Source: Curtobacterium sp. MCBA15_012 (GTDB lineage: Bacteria > Actinomycetota > Actinomycetes > Actinomycetales > Microbacteriaceae). Taken from it: 64,000 bases of DNA. Positions 1 to 9,402 of this stretch are shown here, in pieces. Numbering within the stretch: the first letter of the stretch is position 1; each line of letters begins with the position of its first letter. A program made the translations under genes and the position numbers. Where the stretch lies: NCBI RefSeq assembly GCF_001864935.2, contig NZ_CP126267.1:1984001-2048000 (forward strand). The letters run 5' to 3'. The notes below the pieces were generated by a model. That model searched no databases and was not told where the DNA came from. It worked only from the letters and a program-made list of their open reading frames with translations.

Positions 1-426
1 ACGAGCCTCGTCGGGGATGAGGTCCGGGGTGATGAGCCCGGAGGCACCGGCGGCGACGAGGTCGTCTGCGAAGCGCTCCACGCCGTACCGGAGCACGGGG
101 TTCCAGTAGGTCATCACCAGGACCGGCACGTCCACGCGGTTCGTGATCTGGTCGACCGCGTCGAAGACCTGGGCGACGCGGAAGCCGTTCGCCAGGCTCT
201 CCTCGGCGGCGCGCTGGATGACGGGACCGTCCATGACCGGGTCGGAGTAGGGCAGGCCGAACTCGATGACGTCGACGCCGTTCTCGGCGAGGGCGACGGC
301 CGCGTCGACACTGGTCTGCACGTCCGGGAAGCCGGCGGGCAGGTACCCGACGACCGCGCCCGCACGCTCGGCGTTGGCGGTGTCGATCGTCGTCGCGACC
401 GAGCGGGTGGTTCCGGGGGTGGTCAC
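1..426 (-). CDS. trpA: Tryptophan synthase alpha subunit (3' part missing)
   Basis: The alpha subunit cleaves indole-3-glycerol phosphate to indole and glyceraldehyde-3-phosphate and channels indole to TrpB. The window holds the first 142 codons; the C-terminal half lies beyond base 1. The GTG start (424-426) overlaps the trpB TGA as GTGA. The core motif [18 protein letters not shown] places the catalytic Glu at residue 55 and the catalytic Asp at 66, matching Glu49 and Asp60 of the E. coli enzyme. It is the last visible gene of the trp run. The family call is secure; only the end is unseen. Confidence 0.95.
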   Translation of the reverse strand, partial: MTTPGTTRSVATTIDTANAERAGAVVGYLPAGFPDVQTSVDAAVALAENGVDVIEFGLPYSDPVMDGPVIQRAAEESLANGFRVAQVFDAVDQITNRVDVPVLVMTYWNPVLRYGVERFADDLVAAGASGLITPDLIPDEAR

Positions 427-1637
427 AGCTGCACCGCGTTCTCGTCGAGGATGCCGAAGTAGCGGCTGGCGGACGCCACGTCCTTGTCGCCGCGTCCGGA
501 CAGGGACACGAGCACGACACCGTCCGGGCCGAGCTCCTTGCCGAGCTTGATCGCACCGGCCAGTGCGTGGGCCGACTCGATCGCCGGCAGGATGCCCTCG
601 GTGCGGCCGAGCAGACGGAACGCCTCCATCGCCTCGGCGTCGGTGATCGGCGTGTACTGCGCGCGGCCGATCGACGCGAGGTAGGCGTGCTCCGGGCCGA
701 CGCTCGGGTAGTCGAGACCCGCCGAGATGCTGTGGCTCTCGATCGTCTGGCCGTCCTCGTCCTGCATGAGGTAGGACATCGTGCCCTGCAGGACACCCGT
801 GCGACCGAGCGAGATGCTCGCCGCGTGACGACCGGTCTCGATCCCCTCGCCGCCGGCCTCGAAGCCGTGCAGCCGGACGGACTCGTCGTCGAGGAACGCC
901 TCGAAGATGCCCATCGCGTTCGACCCGCCGCCGACGCACGCGGCGACGGCGTCGGGCAGGCGACCGATGCGGTCGAGCACCTGCTGCCGGGCCTCCTCGC
1001 CGATCACCTTGTGGAACTCGCGCACCATCTCGGGGAACGGGTGCGGGCCGGCGACCGTGCCGAGCAGGTAGTGCGTCGACTCGACGTTGGCGACCCAGTC
1101 GCGCAGCGCGTCGTTGATCGCGTCCTTGAGCGTGCGGGAGCCGGTCTCGACCGGGATGACCTCGGCGCCGAGGAGCCGCATCCGGGCGACGTTGAGCGCC
1201 TGGCGCTCGGTGTCGACCGCACCCATGTACACGACGCAGTCCATGCCGAACAGTGCGGCTGCGGTGGCGGTCGCGACGCCGTGCTGGCCCGCGCCGGTCT
1301 CGGCGATCAGGCGGGTCTTGCCGAGGCGCTTCGCGACCAGGGCCTGGCCGAGCACGTTGTTGATCTTGTGCGAACCGGTGTGGTTGAGGTCCTCGCGCTT
1401 GAGGATGATCCGGGCACCACCGGCGTGCTTCGCGAACCGCGGCGCCTCGGTGATGATCGAGGGGCGGCCGGTGTACTCGCGCTGGAGCGTGTCGAGCTCC
1501 TCGCGGAACGCCGGGTCCGCCCAGGCCTCACGGAAGGCGGTCTCGAGCTCGTCGAGCGCCTCGACCAGGGACTCGGGGACGAAGCGTCCGCCGAAGTCGC
1601 CGAAGTACGGGCCCTGCAGGTCACGGAGTGAGGTCAC
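423..1637 (-). CDS. trpB: Tryptophan synthase beta subunit
   Basis: This PLP enzyme condenses indole with serine to make tryptophan. The 404 residues match the usual length. The PLP-binding lysine is K91 in HTGSHKINN, and the phosphate-binding loop GGGSNAMG lies in the C-terminal half. The N-terminal [12 protein letters not shown] is a TrpB1 signature. The start is GTG with GGGAGA upstream. A 65-base gap with a perfect hairpin (1660-1685) separates it from trpC, while trpA overlaps its stop by four bases, which suggests coupled synthesis of the two subunits. Confidence 0.97.
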   Translation of the reverse strand: MTSLRDLQGPYFGDFGGRFVPESLVEALDELETAFREAWADPAFREELDTLQREYTGRPSIITEAPRFAKHAGGARIILKREDLNHTGSHKINNVLGQALVAKRLGKTRLIAETGAGQHGVATATAAALFGMDCVVYMGAVDTERQALNVARMRLLGAEVIPVETGSRTLKDAINDALRDWVANVESTHYLLGTVAGPHPFPEMVREFHKVIGEEARQQVLDRIGRLPDAVAACVGGGSNAMGIFEAFLDDESVRLHGFEAGGEGIETGRHAASISLGRTGVLQGTMSYLMQDEDGQTIESHSISAGLDYPSVGPEHAYLASIGRAQYTPITDAEAMEAFRLLGRTEGILPAIESAHALAGAIKLGKELGPDGVVLVSLSGRGDKDVASASRYFGILDENAVQL

Positions 1638-1659
1638 GGTGGGTCTCCCGGGGTGGAGC

Positions 1660-1685
1660 GGCCGCGCCCGGAGTCGGGCGCGGCC
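1660..1685 (-). terminator. Intergenic hairpin between trpC and trpB
   Basis: Perfect 11-bp inverted repeat (GGCCGCGCCCG / CGGGCGCGGCC) with a four-base GAGT loop, located 17 bases after the trpC stop and before trpB. There is no T tract. It could be a weak or partial terminator, an mRNA processing or stability element, or could tune trpB expression relative to trpC. The structure is seen; the role is inferred. Confidence 0.45.
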
Positions 1686-1702
1686 GGTGGGACGGAGCGC
1701 GG

Positions 1703-2512
1703 TCAGGCGCGCGGGCGGCCGAGGCCGTCCGCGGCGGCGATGAACGACGCGAGGGTTGCGGCCGGGTCGGTGCCCGTGACGAGCGCCTCCCCCACCAGGA
1801 CGACGTCGGCACCCGCGGAGCGGTAGTGCGCGACGTCGGCGGGACCGGCGACGGCGGACTCGGCGACGCGGACGACCCCGTCGGGGATACGGTCGGCGAG
1901 CGAGCCGAACAGGTCACGGTCCAGCGAGAAGTCGGTCAGGTCGCGGGCGTTCACGCCGAGGATGCGTGCCCCGGCGTCGAGGCCGCGCGCGACCTCGTCG
2001 GCGGAGTGCGCCTCGACGAGGACGCGCATGCCGAGCTCCTCGGCCAGGCCGTGCAGCTCGACGAGCCGCTGCTGGTCGAGGGCCGCGACGATGAGCAGCA
2101 CGAGGTCGGCGCCGGACGCACGTGCCTCGACGACCTGGTACGGGTCCGCGATGAAGTCCTTGCGGAGCACCGGCACGCCGACCCGGGCCTTGACGGCCTC
2201 GAGGTCGGCGAGGCTCCCGAGGAACTTCCGCCCCTCGGTGAGCACGCTGATCGTCGACGCACCGCCGCGCTCGTAGTCGGCGGCGAGTGCGGCCGGGTCC
2301 TCGATCGCGGCCATCGAGCCGCGCGACGGGCTCGCACGCTTGACCTCGGCGAGGATCTTCACGCGGTCACCGGGGGCCAGGAACTCCAGGGCGTCGAGCG
2401 GCGACGCGACCCGGTCGAGGTCGCGTTCGACGTCGGCGTAGGGGCGGTCGAGGCGCCGGGCTTCGGCGTCCTCGAGCGCACCGGCGACGAGGGTCTCGAG
2501 CACGTTCGCCAC
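1703..2512 (-). CDS. trpC: Indole-3-glycerol phosphate synthase
   Basis: TrpC decarboxylates and closes CdRP to indole-3-glycerol phosphate, the TrpA substrate. The 269 residues form a single TIM barrel of normal monofunctional length. The family motifs [13 protein letters not shown] and VPVLRKDFI are present, and [13 protein letters not shown] and GVNARDL follow. The start is GTG, four bases after the stop of the small membrane gene at 2517-2756, with GGAG inside that gene acting as ribosome site. trpD and trpG are not in the window. Confidence 0.97.
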   Translation of the reverse strand: MANVLETLVAGALEDAEARRLDRPYADVERDLDRVASPLDALEFLAPGDRVKILAEVKRASPSRGSMAAIEDPAALAADYERGGASTISVLTEGRKFLGSLADLEAVKARVGVPVLRKDFIADPYQVVEARASGADLVLLIVAALDQQRLVELHGLAEELGMRVLVEAHSADEVARGLDAGARILGVNARDLTDFSLDRDLFGSLADRIPDGVVRVAESAVAGPADVAHYRSAGADVVLVGEALVTGTDPAATLASFIAAADGLGRPRA

Positions 2513-2516
2513 GGGA

Positions 2517-2756
2517 CTACTCCGCGTGGTGCTTGGCGACGTACTTCGGGCCGTTGACGCCGTAGCCGGCCTTGCCCATGACGGCGCCCACGATCAGGCC
2601 GACCACCACGACACCGGCCGAGGCCCAGACGCCCCACGCCATGTCGAACCAGAAGAACAGCGTCCCGGCCGCGAACCCGATCAGCATGATCACGACGGCG
2701 GTCCAGGCGGCGGGCGAGTGGCCTTCGCCGAGTTCTGCGGGCTCAGTGTTGCTCAC
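2517..2756 (-). CDS. Small HGxxPAAW-type membrane protein
   Basis: A 79-residue protein with GHSPAAWTAV near the N-terminus, two hydrophobic segments (about residues 14-35 and 40-62) and a short C-terminal tail ending KYVAKHHAE. The motif matches a small actinobacterial family called HGxxPAAW (DUF6704), whose function is unknown to me. GTG was chosen as start because GAGGAG lies four bases upstream and the codon overlaps the preceding stop as GTGA. It sits between the Trp-region membrane protein and trpC, so it is co-transcribed with trp biosynthesis. Confidence 0.85.
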   Translation of the reverse strand: MSNTEPAELGEGHSPAAWTAVVIMLIGFAAGTLFFWFDMAWGVWASAGVVVVGLIVGAVMGKAGYGVNGPKYVAKHHAE

Positions 2757-3487
2757 GGTGCTCCTCGTTCGGTTCCGGCGTCGTCGTCCGATCGACGCCC
2801 CTGCGATCCTACCGCGCCGGTCGTGGTGGGCTCCCCCACCGCGCCGCCCTGCGCACCGTCGAGGACGGTCGGGTCGTCGCCGGCGCTGAGGTCGTCCCAG
2901 TCGGTGATCGCATCGCGCTGCGCCGGTGCCGCAGCCCGTGCCGCCGCGGCCGCACCGGTCGTCTGCGCGCCGTACTTGCGGGTCGGACCGGGCCAGGACC
3001 GCTGGAGCACCAGGACCGCGACGCCGAGCAGGACCGCGAGGACGCCACCGACGATGCCGACGGCCGGCCACACGGTCACGTCGACGCTCGCGACGACCCG
3101 GCGCACGGCGTCGATGTCGCTCACGCCGGCGACCCCGCCCACGGCGCCCTTCGACGCGGCGACGGGATCGGTCAGTGCCGAGGCGCCGGTGAGGACGACA
3201 CCGGCACCGAGCAGCACCTCGACGACGCCGAGCACGACCCGGAGGACGCGGCCGGCGATCGTGAGCGCGAGGAACAGCGCGAGACTGGCGATCGCGAGGG
3301 CGGTGTACTGCGGCACCGCGGCTGCGCCGTCCGCGACGACCTGCGACACCACGGCGGTCCCGGTGTGGAGCCGCACGGTGAACCAGGTCTGCGTCCACGA
3401 GAGCATCACGATGCCGGCCACCGCGAGGCCGCCGACGACCACCAGCGGGCGCGACCGCGCGCGGGTCAGTGACCGGGTGCGGCTCAC
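2753..3487 (-). CDS. Trp-region conserved membrane protein
   Basis: 244 residues with four predicted transmembrane segments (about residues 13-35, 58-80, 84-106 and 143-165) and a soluble Ala/Asp-rich C-terminal tail. Position right after trpE and overall form match the actinobacterial Trp-associated membrane protein family (TIGR02234), whose role is unknown. Both ends overlap neighbours as GTGA: the start with the trpE stop, the stop with the next start. The strict coupling suggests a dose linked to trpE, for example in transport or membrane sensing, but that is inference. Confidence 0.85.
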   Translation of the reverse strand: MSRTRSLTRARSRPLVVVGGLAVAGIVMLSWTQTWFTVRLHTGTAVVSQVVADGAAAVPQYTALAIASLALFLALTIAGRVLRVVLGVVEVLLGAGVVLTGASALTDPVAASKGAVGGVAGVSDIDAVRRVVASVDVTVWPAVGIVGGVLAVLLGVAVLVLQRSWPGPTRKYGAQTTGAAAAARAAAPAQRDAITDWDDLSAGDDPTVLDGAQGGAVGEPTTTGAVGSQGRRSDDDAGTERGAP

Positions 3488-5034
3488 GGACGCACCTCGC
3501 GCATCCGGTTCGCCGTCGCGACCGCGCGCAGCGGGGCCGCCGCCTTGTTGACGGCCTCGACGTGCTCGGTGTGCGGGTCGGAGTCGGCGACGAGCCCGGC
3601 GCCGGCCTGCACGCGCGCGACGCCGTCCTTGATCAGGGCGGTGCGGATGGCGATCGCCAGGTCGGCGTCGCCCGCGAAGTCGAAGTAGCCGACGACACCG
3701 GCGTACGCGCCGCGCTTCGCCGGTTCGAGCTCGTCGATGATCTCGAGCGCGCGCGGCTTCGGCGCACCGGACAGGGTCCCGGCCGGGAACGTCGCGCGGA
3801 ACACGTCGATCGCGGACGCCCCGGGCCGGACCGACCCCTCGACGCTCGACACGAGGTGCATGATGTGGCTGAACCGCTCGACCGTCATGAACTCGGTCAC
3901 GGCGACCGTGCCCGGCTCGCAGACCTTCTGCAGGTCGTTGCGGGCGAGGTCGACGAGCATGAGGTGCTCGGCGCGCTCCTTCGGGTCGGCGAGCAGTTCC
4001 TCGCCGAGACGGACGTCCTCGACGGGCGAGGCCCCGCGCGGACGCGATCCGGCGATCGGGTGCGTGATGGCCCGGCCGCCCTGCACCTTGACGAGCGCCT
4101 CGGGCGACGCGCCGACGATCCAGAACCGCTCGTCGGCGGTGTCCGCGAGCGACAGGAAGTACATGTACGGGCTCGGGTTGAGCGTCCGCAGCACCCGGTA
4201 GACGTCGAGCGGGTCGGCGGTGACCTCGTGGTCGAACCGCTGCGAGATGACGACCTGGAAGACGTCGCCGTCGCGGATGAAGTCCTTCGACCGGACCACC
4301 GCGGCCATGTAGTCGTCGGGAGAGGTGCGGTGGGTCGGGGTGGGCTCGGCGATCTCGAACGCCTCGGCCACGGTCGCGACGGTCGGCTGCACGAGGTCGG
4401 CCTGCATCCGGTCGAGTCGTACCTGGGCGTCGCTCCACATCGCGTCGGCGTCGTCGGTGCCGTCGTTGAGGACGCTCGCGACGAGCAGCACGAGTCCGGT
4501 GCGGTGGTCGAGCGCCGCGAGCTCCGACACGAAGGACAGCGCCTGTCCCGGGACGTCGAAGTCCGCGGGCGGGGCGTCGGGCAGGTGCTCGAGCTGACGG
4601 ACGGCCTCCCAGCCGACGAAGCCGACCGTACCGCCGACGAGGGGCGGGGTGCCCGGGACGCGCGGGGTCGCCCAGCGCTCGTGCAGTCGTGCGAGCACCT
4701 CGAGCGGCGCGCCGTCGAGCGAGCCGACCGCGCGCTCGGCGCTGATGCCGGTGTCGATCCAGGCGGCGCGGTCGCCCTCCTGCGTGAGCACACCGAAGCT
4801 GCGCACGCCGACGAAGGACCAGCGGGACCACAGACCGCCCTGGCCGGCGGACTCCAGCAGGAACGACCCGGGACGACCGTCCGCGAGCTTGCGGTAGACG
4901 CCGACCGGGGTCTCGCTGTCCGCGTAGAGCGCGCGGACGACCGGGACCACCCGGTGGTCGGCGAGCAGACCGTCGTACGCGGAGCGGGTCGTCGTGCGCG
5001 GCTCGTCGGAGCCGTGCGCGGTCGCCGCGGTCAC
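3484..5034 (-). CDS. trpE: Anthranilate synthase component I
   Basis: TrpE makes anthranilate from chorismate using ammonia from a TrpG partner not seen here. The 516 residues carry the chorismate-binding domain ([34 protein letters not shown]). Residues 59-62 read LLES, the tryptophan-binding element of feedback-sensitive enzymes, so end-product inhibition is likely. The GTG start overlaps the hisI stop as GTGA; translation in frame continues upstream but that part is hisI antiphase sequence. hisI-trpE adjacency is common in actinobacteria. Confidence 0.96.
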   Translation of the reverse strand: MTAATAHGSDEPRTTTRSAYDGLLADHRVVPVVRALYADSETPVGVYRKLADGRPGSFLLESAGQGGLWSRWSFVGVRSFGVLTQEGDRAAWIDTGISAERAVGSLDGAPLEVLARLHERWATPRVPGTPPLVGGTVGFVGWEAVRQLEHLPDAPPADFDVPGQALSFVSELAALDHRTGLVLLVASVLNDGTDDADAMWSDAQVRLDRMQADLVQPTVATVAEAFEIAEPTPTHRTSPDDYMAAVVRSKDFIRDGDVFQVVISQRFDHEVTADPLDVYRVLRTLNPSPYMYFLSLADTADERFWIVGASPEALVKVQGGRAITHPIAGSRPRGASPVEDVRLGEELLADPKERAEHLMLVDLARNDLQKVCEPGTVAVTEFMTVERFSHIMHLVSSVEGSVRPGASAIDVFRATFPAGTLSGAPKPRALEIIDELEPAKRGAYAGVVGYFDFAGDADLAIAIRTALIKDGVARVQAGAGLVADSDPHTEHVEAVNKAAAPLRAVATANRMREVRP

Positions 5035-5483
5035 CGTGCCGCTCCGTCCGACGTGGCGGCGTCGGTGAGTGCGGTCCAGGCCGCGACGGCCTCGTCCGCG
5101 GCGGACCCGGCGGGCGGCGCGGAGGCCGTGACCGGGTCGAGCGGGTCGACGTCGAAGCAGCGGTGCGCGCCGGTGTGGCACGCCGCACCGACCTGCTGCA
5201 CGGTGACGAGCAGGGTGTCGTCGTCGCAGTCGAGCGCCGCGGCACGCACGTACTGGGCGTGGCCGGACGTGTCGCCCTTGCGCCAGTACTCCTGCCGGGA
5301 GCGTGACCAGAAGGTCACCCGGCCCTCGGTCAGGGTGCGGCGGAGGGCTTCCCGGTCCATGTAGCCGAGCATGAGGACGTCCTTCGTGGACTCCTCCTGC
5401 ACGACGGCGGGGAGCAACCCGTCCGCACCGAACCGCGCGCGGTCGAGGACCGCGTCCGTGCTGGTGCTGGTGCTGTCGGTCAT
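5031..5483 (-). CDS. hisI: Phosphoribosyl-AMP cyclohydrolase
   Basis: HisI opens the purine ring of PR-AMP in histidine synthesis. 150 residues; metal-binding and catalytic motifs [18 protein letters not shown] and HRCF are present, as is the family motif WRKGDTSG. The N-terminal ten residues are Ser/Thr-rich and unconserved, as is an Ala-rich C-terminal tail. There is no HisE domain (hisE is separate at 7349). The ATG has AGGAG upstream and a TAGGCT hexamer nine bases away. It heads the trpE-trpA run, so one promoter may serve both pathways. Confidence 0.95.
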   Translation of the reverse strand: MTDSTSTSTDAVLDRARFGADGLLPAVVQEESTKDVLMLGYMDREALRRTLTEGRVTFWSRSRQEYWRKGDTSGHAQYVRAAALDCDDDTLLVTVQQVGAACHTGAHRCFDVDPLDPVTASAPPAGSAADEAVAAWTALTDAATSDGAAR

Positions 5484-5492
5484 GAGGCTCCT

Positions 5493-5498
5493 AGCCTA
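5493..5498 (-). promoter_or_regulatory. Candidate -10 element for hisI-trp operon
   Basis: TAGGCT on the minus strand, nine bases before the hisI ATG. The expected start of transcription would give a leader of two or three bases. Between it and hisF lie hairpins that could end the hisG-hisF transcript, which fits an operon head here. Confidence 0.4.
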
Positions 5499-5505
5499 CG
5501 GCGTG

Positions 5506-5551
5506 CCGGACGGGAGGCGCGGTGCGGGCCCGCCCCGCGCCTCCCGGCCGG
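5506..5551. repeat. Palindromic element A (GGGAGGC family)
   Basis: Inverted repeat with 17-base arms (one mismatch) beginning CCGGACGGGAGGCGCGG around a GC-only centre that itself contains GCGGGCCCGC. It lies between hisF and hisI and shares the CGGGAGGC / GCCTCCCG module with elements at 52387 and 59057. It probably works as a terminator for hisG-hisF, helped by a second hairpin (GTCCACC at 5596, GGTGGAC at 5617) right after hisF. Confidence 0.55.
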
Positions 5552-5632
5552 CCGTGGTCGCGCCACGGGGCGGGGGCAGGGCGGACGCGCCTCCGGTCCA
5601 CCACGGGCGGGGGCGCGGTGGACGAGGACCGG

Positions 5633-6442
5633 TCAGCGGACGACGAGACCGTCCGCGCGCAGTGCGGCCTTGACGTCGCCGATGGTCATCTCGCCGCGGT
5701 GGAAGACGCTCGCCGCGAGGACCGCGTCGGCGCCCGCCTCGACGGCCGGGGCGAAGTGCTCGACCCGACCCGCGCCGCCGGACCCGATCACGGGGACGGA
5801 GGACACCGCGCGGACCGCGGCGATGAGCTCGAGGTCGAAGCCGTTCTTCGTGCCGTCGGCGTCGATCGAGTTGACGAGCAGCTCCCCCGCGCCGCGTTCG
5901 ACGCCCTCGCGCGCCCACGCGATCGCGTCGAGGTCGGACTCGGTGCGCCCGCCGTGCGTCGTCACGACGAAGCCGGACGGCATCCGGTCGGAGCGCTTGA
6001 CGTCGAGCGAGAGCACGACCGCCTGCGCGCCGAAGCGGTCCGCGATCTCGCCGACCAGGTCGGGCCGGGCGATCGCGGCGCTGTTCACACCGATCTTGTC
6101 GGCGCCGCACTGCTGCAGGCGCGACACGTCGTCGACGCTGCGGACCCCGCCGCCCACCGTCAGCGGGATGAACACCTGCTCGGCGGTTCGCGTCACGGTG
6201 TCGTACATCGTCGCGCGGTTCTCGACCGTCGCTCCGACGTCGAGGAAGGTCAGTTCGTCGGCGCCCTGCTCGTAGTAGCGCGCCGCGAGCTCGACCGGGT
6301 CGCCGGCGTCCTGCAGGTCCAGGAAGTTGACGCCCTTGACGACGCGACCGCCCTGCACGTCGAGGCACGGCACGACGCGCACGGCGACCCCGCCGACCGC
6401 CGCCGGTGCGCCGGACACGCCCGGCTCCGCTGCGTCGGTCAC
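5633..6442 (-). CDS. hisF: Imidazole glycerol phosphate synthase, cyclase subunit
   Basis: HisF and HisH convert PRFAR and glutamine to imidazole glycerol phosphate and AICAR. TIM barrel with the start motif [19 protein letters not shown] (catalytic Asp in CLDV) and the second Asp in [13 protein letters not shown]. Phosphate-binding loops GGGVRS and GSGGAG are intact. The GTG start overlapping the hisG stop as GTGA adds about 20 residues before the usual N-terminus; an internal GTG just before RVVPCLDV is an alternative. hisH and hisA are not in the window. Confidence 0.95.
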   Translation of the reverse strand: MTDAAEPGVSGAPAAVGGVAVRVVPCLDVQGGRVVKGVNFLDLQDAGDPVELAARYYEQGADELTFLDVGATVENRATMYDTVTRTAEQVFIPLTVGGGVRSVDDVSRLQQCGADKIGVNSAAIARPDLVGEIADRFGAQAVVLSLDVKRSDRMPSGFVVTTHGGRTESDLDAIAWAREGVERGAGELLVNSIDADGTKNGFDLELIAAVRAVSSVPVIGSGGAGRVEHFAPAVEAGADAVLAASVFHRGEMTIGDVKAALRADGLVVR

Positions 6443-7278
6443 AGGCGTGCGGCGTGGATCGGGCTGACGAGGATGGCGCGTGCGCCGAGGTCGTAGAGCG
6501 CGTCCATGATGAGGTTCGCGTCCTCGCGCGGGATCATCACCCGCACCGCCGACCAGTCGCGGTCGTGCAGCGGCGACACGGTCGGCGACTCGATGCCCGA
6601 GGCGACCGCGGTGGCCTGTTCGAGCAGGCCGGTGGGGATGTCGTAGTCGAGCATCACGTAGCCGCGGGCGACGAGCACGCCCTGCAGCCGACGGCGCAGG
6701 ACGTCGATGCCCGGGATCGACTCGTCGGTCGAGATGAGCAGCGCGGTCGACTCGAGGATGACCGGGCCGAAGATCTCCAGGCCGGCGGCGCGGAGGGTGC
6801 TGCCGGTCGAGACGACGTCGGCGACCGCGTCGGCGACACCGAGGCGCACCGCACTCTCGACGGCGCCGTCGAGCTTGACGAGGGTCGCGGAGACGCCGTG
6901 CTGGGCCAGGAACTCCCCGACCAGGCCGGGGTAGCTCGTCGCGACCCGCACGCCGTCGAGGTCCCGCAGCTCGGTGAAGCGGCCGGGCGTGCCCGCGAAG
7001 CGGAACGTCGAGTCGGCGAACCCGAGCGCGTCGACCTCGTGCGCCGCCGAGCCGGAGTCCAGCAGCAGGTCGCGACCGGTGATGCCGACGTCGAGCGCCC
7101 CCGACCCGACGTACGTCGCGATGTCCCGCGGGCGGAGGAAGAAGAACTCGACGCCGTTGCGCTCGTCGAGCAGGTGCAGCGCCTTCGGGTCGCGGCGACC
7201 GGCGTACCCGGCCTCCTTGAGCATCTCGGAGGCGGTCTCGGACAGCGAGCCCTTGTTGGGCACGGCGATGCGGAGCAT
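6439..7278 (-). CDS. hisG: ATP phosphoribosyltransferase (long form)
   Basis: HisG performs the first committed step of histidine synthesis, joining PRPP and ATP. At 279 residues it is the long form, with a C-terminal ACT-like domain (about residues 205-279, from [12 protein letters not shown]) that mediates histidine inhibition in the family. Motifs [10 protein letters not shown] at the start, VGITGRD and the PRPP-loop region [14 protein letters not shown] are clear. It starts with ATG and overlaps hisF by four bases. The 70-base gap from hisE shows only a weak ribosome site. Confidence 0.96.
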   Translation of the reverse strand: MLRIAVPNKGSLSETASEMLKEAGYAGRRDPKALHLLDERNGVEFFFLRPRDIATYVGSGALDVGITGRDLLLDSGSAAHEVDALGFADSTFRFAGTPGRFTELRDLDGVRVATSYPGLVGEFLAQHGVSATLVKLDGAVESAVRLGVADAVADVVSTGSTLRAAGLEIFGPVILESTALLISTDESIPGIDVLRRRLQGVLVARGYVMLDYDIPTGLLEQATAVASGIESPTVSPLHDRDWSAVRVMIPREDANLIMDALYDLGARAILVSPIHAARL

Positions 7279-7348
7279 CAGGGTCTGCTTTCTGCTGGAG
7301 GTCGGGACGGCTGCGGGGGCGGTGGCGCTCGGTGCGCGACACGCCTGC

Positions 7349-7612
7349 CTACAGATGTCGCCAGACGTCCGCCGGGGTCAGGCCCTTCGCGACCATGAGG
7401 ACCTGCAGGTGGTAGACCAACTGCGAGATCTCCTCGGAGGTGCGCTCGTCGCCCTCGTACTCGGCCGCCATCCAGACCTCGGCGGCTTCCTCCACGATCT
7501 TCTTGCCGATCTGGTGCACGCCGGCGTCCAGTTCGGCGACGGTGCCGGAGCCCTCGGGGCGCGTCCGCGCCTTCTCGGTCAGCTCCGCGAACAGGTCGTC
7601 GAACGTCTTCAC
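7349..7612 (-). CDS. hisE: Phosphoribosyl-ATP pyrophosphatase
   Basis: HisE hydrolyses PR-ATP to PR-AMP, the second step of the his pathway. 87 residues, the normal length, with the all-alpha MazG-like motif [19 protein letters not shown] supplying metal ligands. The GTG start at 7610-7612 was chosen because TAGCCT lies seven bases upstream, the leaderless pattern seen across this window, and because conserved sequence begins at KTFDDLF. An in-frame GTG at 7780, overlapping the rpe stop, would add 56 low-complexity residues and is less likely. Confidence 0.92.
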   Translation of the reverse strand: MKTFDDLFAELTEKARTRPEGSGTVAELDAGVHQIGKKIVEEAAEVWMAAEYEGDERTSEEISQLVYHLQVLMVAKGLTPADVWRHL

Positions 7613-7619
7613 GGAGGAC

Positions 7620-7625
7620 AGGCTA
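7620..7625 (-). promoter_or_regulatory. Leaderless promoter -10, hisE
   Basis: TAGCCT on the minus strand followed by seven bases and the hisE GTG. No Shine-Dalgarno sequence is present, so transcription probably starts at the start codon itself. Confidence 0.6.
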
Positions 7626-7680
7626 CCGTCCCCGGCCGCCCCGGCGGACCCACCCACCGGGACACCGGCGGTCACGCCGA

Positions 7681-7728
7681 CGTCCGCACCGTCGTCCGCA
7701 CCGTCGTCCGCACCGTCGTCCGCTCCGG
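7681..7728. repeat. 12-bp tandem repeat upstream of hisE
   Basis: Three perfect copies of CGTCCGCACCGT (7681-7716) and a fourth diverged copy, in the 164-base spacer between rpe and hisE. Since 12 is a multiple of three, copy changes would keep the open frame that runs from the rpe stop into hisE. I read the spacer as non-coding. Confidence 0.7.
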
Positions 7729-7776
7729 TCGGCCGGGAGGCGCGGGCCGGGTCCGACGCGCCGGTCGCGTCGGCGG

Positions 7777-8436
7777 TCACGCGCGTGCCGCCGCGGCTGC
7801 CGCCCGCAGGTCGGCGATGCGCTGCGACGGTTCCCCGCCGTACACGGCGGACCCCGCGACGAGCGTGTCGGCGCCGCTGCGGACCGCCTCGGGCACCGTG
7901 TCGACCGCGATCCCGCCGTCGACCTCGAGCCACACGTCGAGCCCCGAGGCGTCGACCGCTGCGCGGGCGTCGGCGAGCTTCGGCATCACGGACGGCATGA
8001 ACGACTGGCCGCCGAAGCCCGGCTCGACCGTCATGAGCAGGACCATGTCGTAGGCGTCGAGGTGCCGCAGCACGTCGGTCACGGGCGTCCCGGGCTTGAT
8101 CGCCACCGCCGCGCGGGCGCCGTTCGAGCGGATCGCCGCCGCGGTCGCCACGGGGTCGGCCGCCGCCTCGAAGTGGAACGTGACGCTCGACGCACCGGTC
8201 TCGGCGTACTTCGGTGCCTGCGTGTCGGCGTCGGTGATCATCAGGTGCACGTCGAGCGGCACCGGGGAGACCTCCTGCAGCCGCTGCACGATCGGCAGGC
8301 CGAGGGTGAGGTTCGGCACGAAGTGGTTGTCCATCACGTCGACGTGCACCAGGTCGGCGCTCTCGATGCGGTGCAGTTCCCGCTCGAGGTTCGCGAAGTC
8401 GGCGGACAGGATGCTCGGCGCGATGCGGATGGTCAC
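7777..8436 (-). CDS. rpe: Ribulose-phosphate 3-epimerase
   Basis: Rpe interconverts ribulose-5-phosphate and xylulose-5-phosphate in the pentose phosphate pathway, feeding ribose-5-phosphate to PRPP and so to his, trp and pyr synthesis next door. 219 residues, TIM barrel; metal-binding motifs [12 protein letters not shown] and LDVHLMI, catalytic region [12 protein letters not shown] and EVDGGI are intact. The GTG start overlaps the stop of the Abi-type gene as GTGA, but a TAGGCT hexamer six bases upstream shows it very likely has its own leaderless promoter. Confidence 0.96.
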   Translation of the reverse strand: MTIRIAPSILSADFANLERELHRIESADLVHVDVMDNHFVPNLTLGLPIVQRLQEVSPVPLDVHLMITDADTQAPKYAETGASSVTFHFEAAADPVATAAAIRSNGARAAVAIKPGTPVTDVLRHLDAYDMVLLMTVEPGFGGQSFMPSVMPKLADARAAVDASGLDVWLEVDGGIAVDTVPEAVRSGADTLVAGSAVYGGEPSQRIADLRAAAAAARA

Positions 8437-9191
8437 CGGACAAGCCTACCGACGCGGCTGTGCAGCGTCGCGTGACGCCCAGAGCGGCGAGGTCCGCCAG
8501 TCCGGGGCAGCCGAGGCTGCTTCGCGTAGACGCGGTTGAACACGCGACCGTGGTGGGCGCACACGTTGCGCAGGACGTTGAGCGCTCGGAGCCAGGACAC
8601 CATCTGCGGCGGCCGGAGGTCGAACGTGCTCGCGACGGACCGCTGCACCGGCGGCGACGCGAAGCTGAACAGTCTCGTCAGCGCTCCCCAGTCCATGACC
8701 TCGACCGCGGCCCAGACCGGCAGCCGTCCCCCGTACGACGCGCGATGGTGCTCGACGAACTCGTCGCGCGAACGGGCGACCTCGGCGTGGTGCCGCCGGA
8801 GCCACTCGTCGTGGTCGCGTCCGTCACGCGCGAGCGGACCGAGCAGGTCGGGCCGGAGGTGGGCGCACGGGTCGACCCGCCCGAGCGCGTCGCCGAGTCG
8901 AGCACGGACGACGAGTTCGACCGCTCCGAGCGCGCCGAGCACGGCGGTTCGGAGGCGTTCGTCGAACGAGTGCAACGCGAGGACGTCGTCGAGGGTCGAG
9001 CCGGGGACGAAGGAGTCGGTGCGGCGGTCGCCCTGGAGGACACGGAAGGGGTACCAGTACCCGCTCAGCCGGTAGTAGCCGATCTGCCGGAGTCGGTCGA
9101 CGGCGATGCCCTCGTCGTCGATGTGCAACCCGCGGCCGCGGAGCAGGACGACCTGTTCCTCCGGAGAGCAGTAACGCTTGACCTCGGACAT
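8433..9191 (-). CDS. Abi-type HEPN-domain protein, C-terminus probably truncated
   Basis: 252 residues resembling the Abi_2 (AbiD/AbiF-like) phage abortive-infection family: the hallmark [13 protein letters not shown] at residues 38-49 and a HEPN motif RNVCAH (R208, H213), the candidate RNase site. Family members are usually nearer 300 residues. Here the sequence after residue 230 turns into an Arg-rich tail, while a neighbouring frame reads [10 protein letters not shown], as if a frameshift removed the true end. It is wedged between rsmB and rpe with its own candidate promoter. ATG chosen over an in-frame GTG 21 bases upstream. Activity is uncertain. Confidence 0.8.
   Translation of the reverse strand: MSEVKRYCSPEEQVVLLRGRGLHIDDEGIAVDRLRQIGYYRLSGYWYPFRVLQGDRRTDSFVPGSTLDDVLALHSFDERLRTAVLGALGAVELVVRARLGDALGRVDPCAHLRPDLLGPLARDGRDHDEWLRRHHAEVARSRDEFVEHHRASYGGRLPVWAAVEVMDWGALTRLFSFASPPVQRSVASTFDLRPPQMVSWLRALNVLRNVCAHHGRVFNRVYAKQPRLPRTGGPRRSGRHATLHSRVGRLVR
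8443..8448 (-). promoter_or_regulatory. Leaderless promoter -10, rpe
   Basis: TAGGCT on the minus strand, six bases before the rpe GTG. It lies inside the last codons of the Abi-type gene, so that reading frame runs through a pre-existing promoter. Confidence 0.6.
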
Positions 9192-9355
9192 CGACCCCCA
9201 CTCGATCCGCACCCCGTCGACACCGTGCGACGGAACCGACCTTCCCTGCGATCAGCGGCCCTGACAGCGGGCCGTCCCCGATGACGGGACGCCCCCGACA
9301 ACGAAGAGGACCGGCCCTGGACCTGCTGAGCAGGCGGAACCGGTCTTGTCCGACC

Positions 9356-9384
9356 AACATATCAGACGCCCTCCGACACTGCAA
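9356..9384 (-). promoter_or_regulatory. Candidate sigma-70-type promoter for the Abi-type gene
   Basis: On the minus strand TTGCAG (9384-9379), a 17-base spacer and TATGTT (9361-9356), closer to the classical consensus than other promoters here. It lies between rsmB and the Abi-type gene and would leave a leader of roughly 155 bases. The 9192-9402 spacer otherwise holds only short inverted repeats and a slight A+T rise. Confidence 0.45.
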
Positions 9385-9402
9385 CGGGTCGGGCGTGCTG
9401 CG

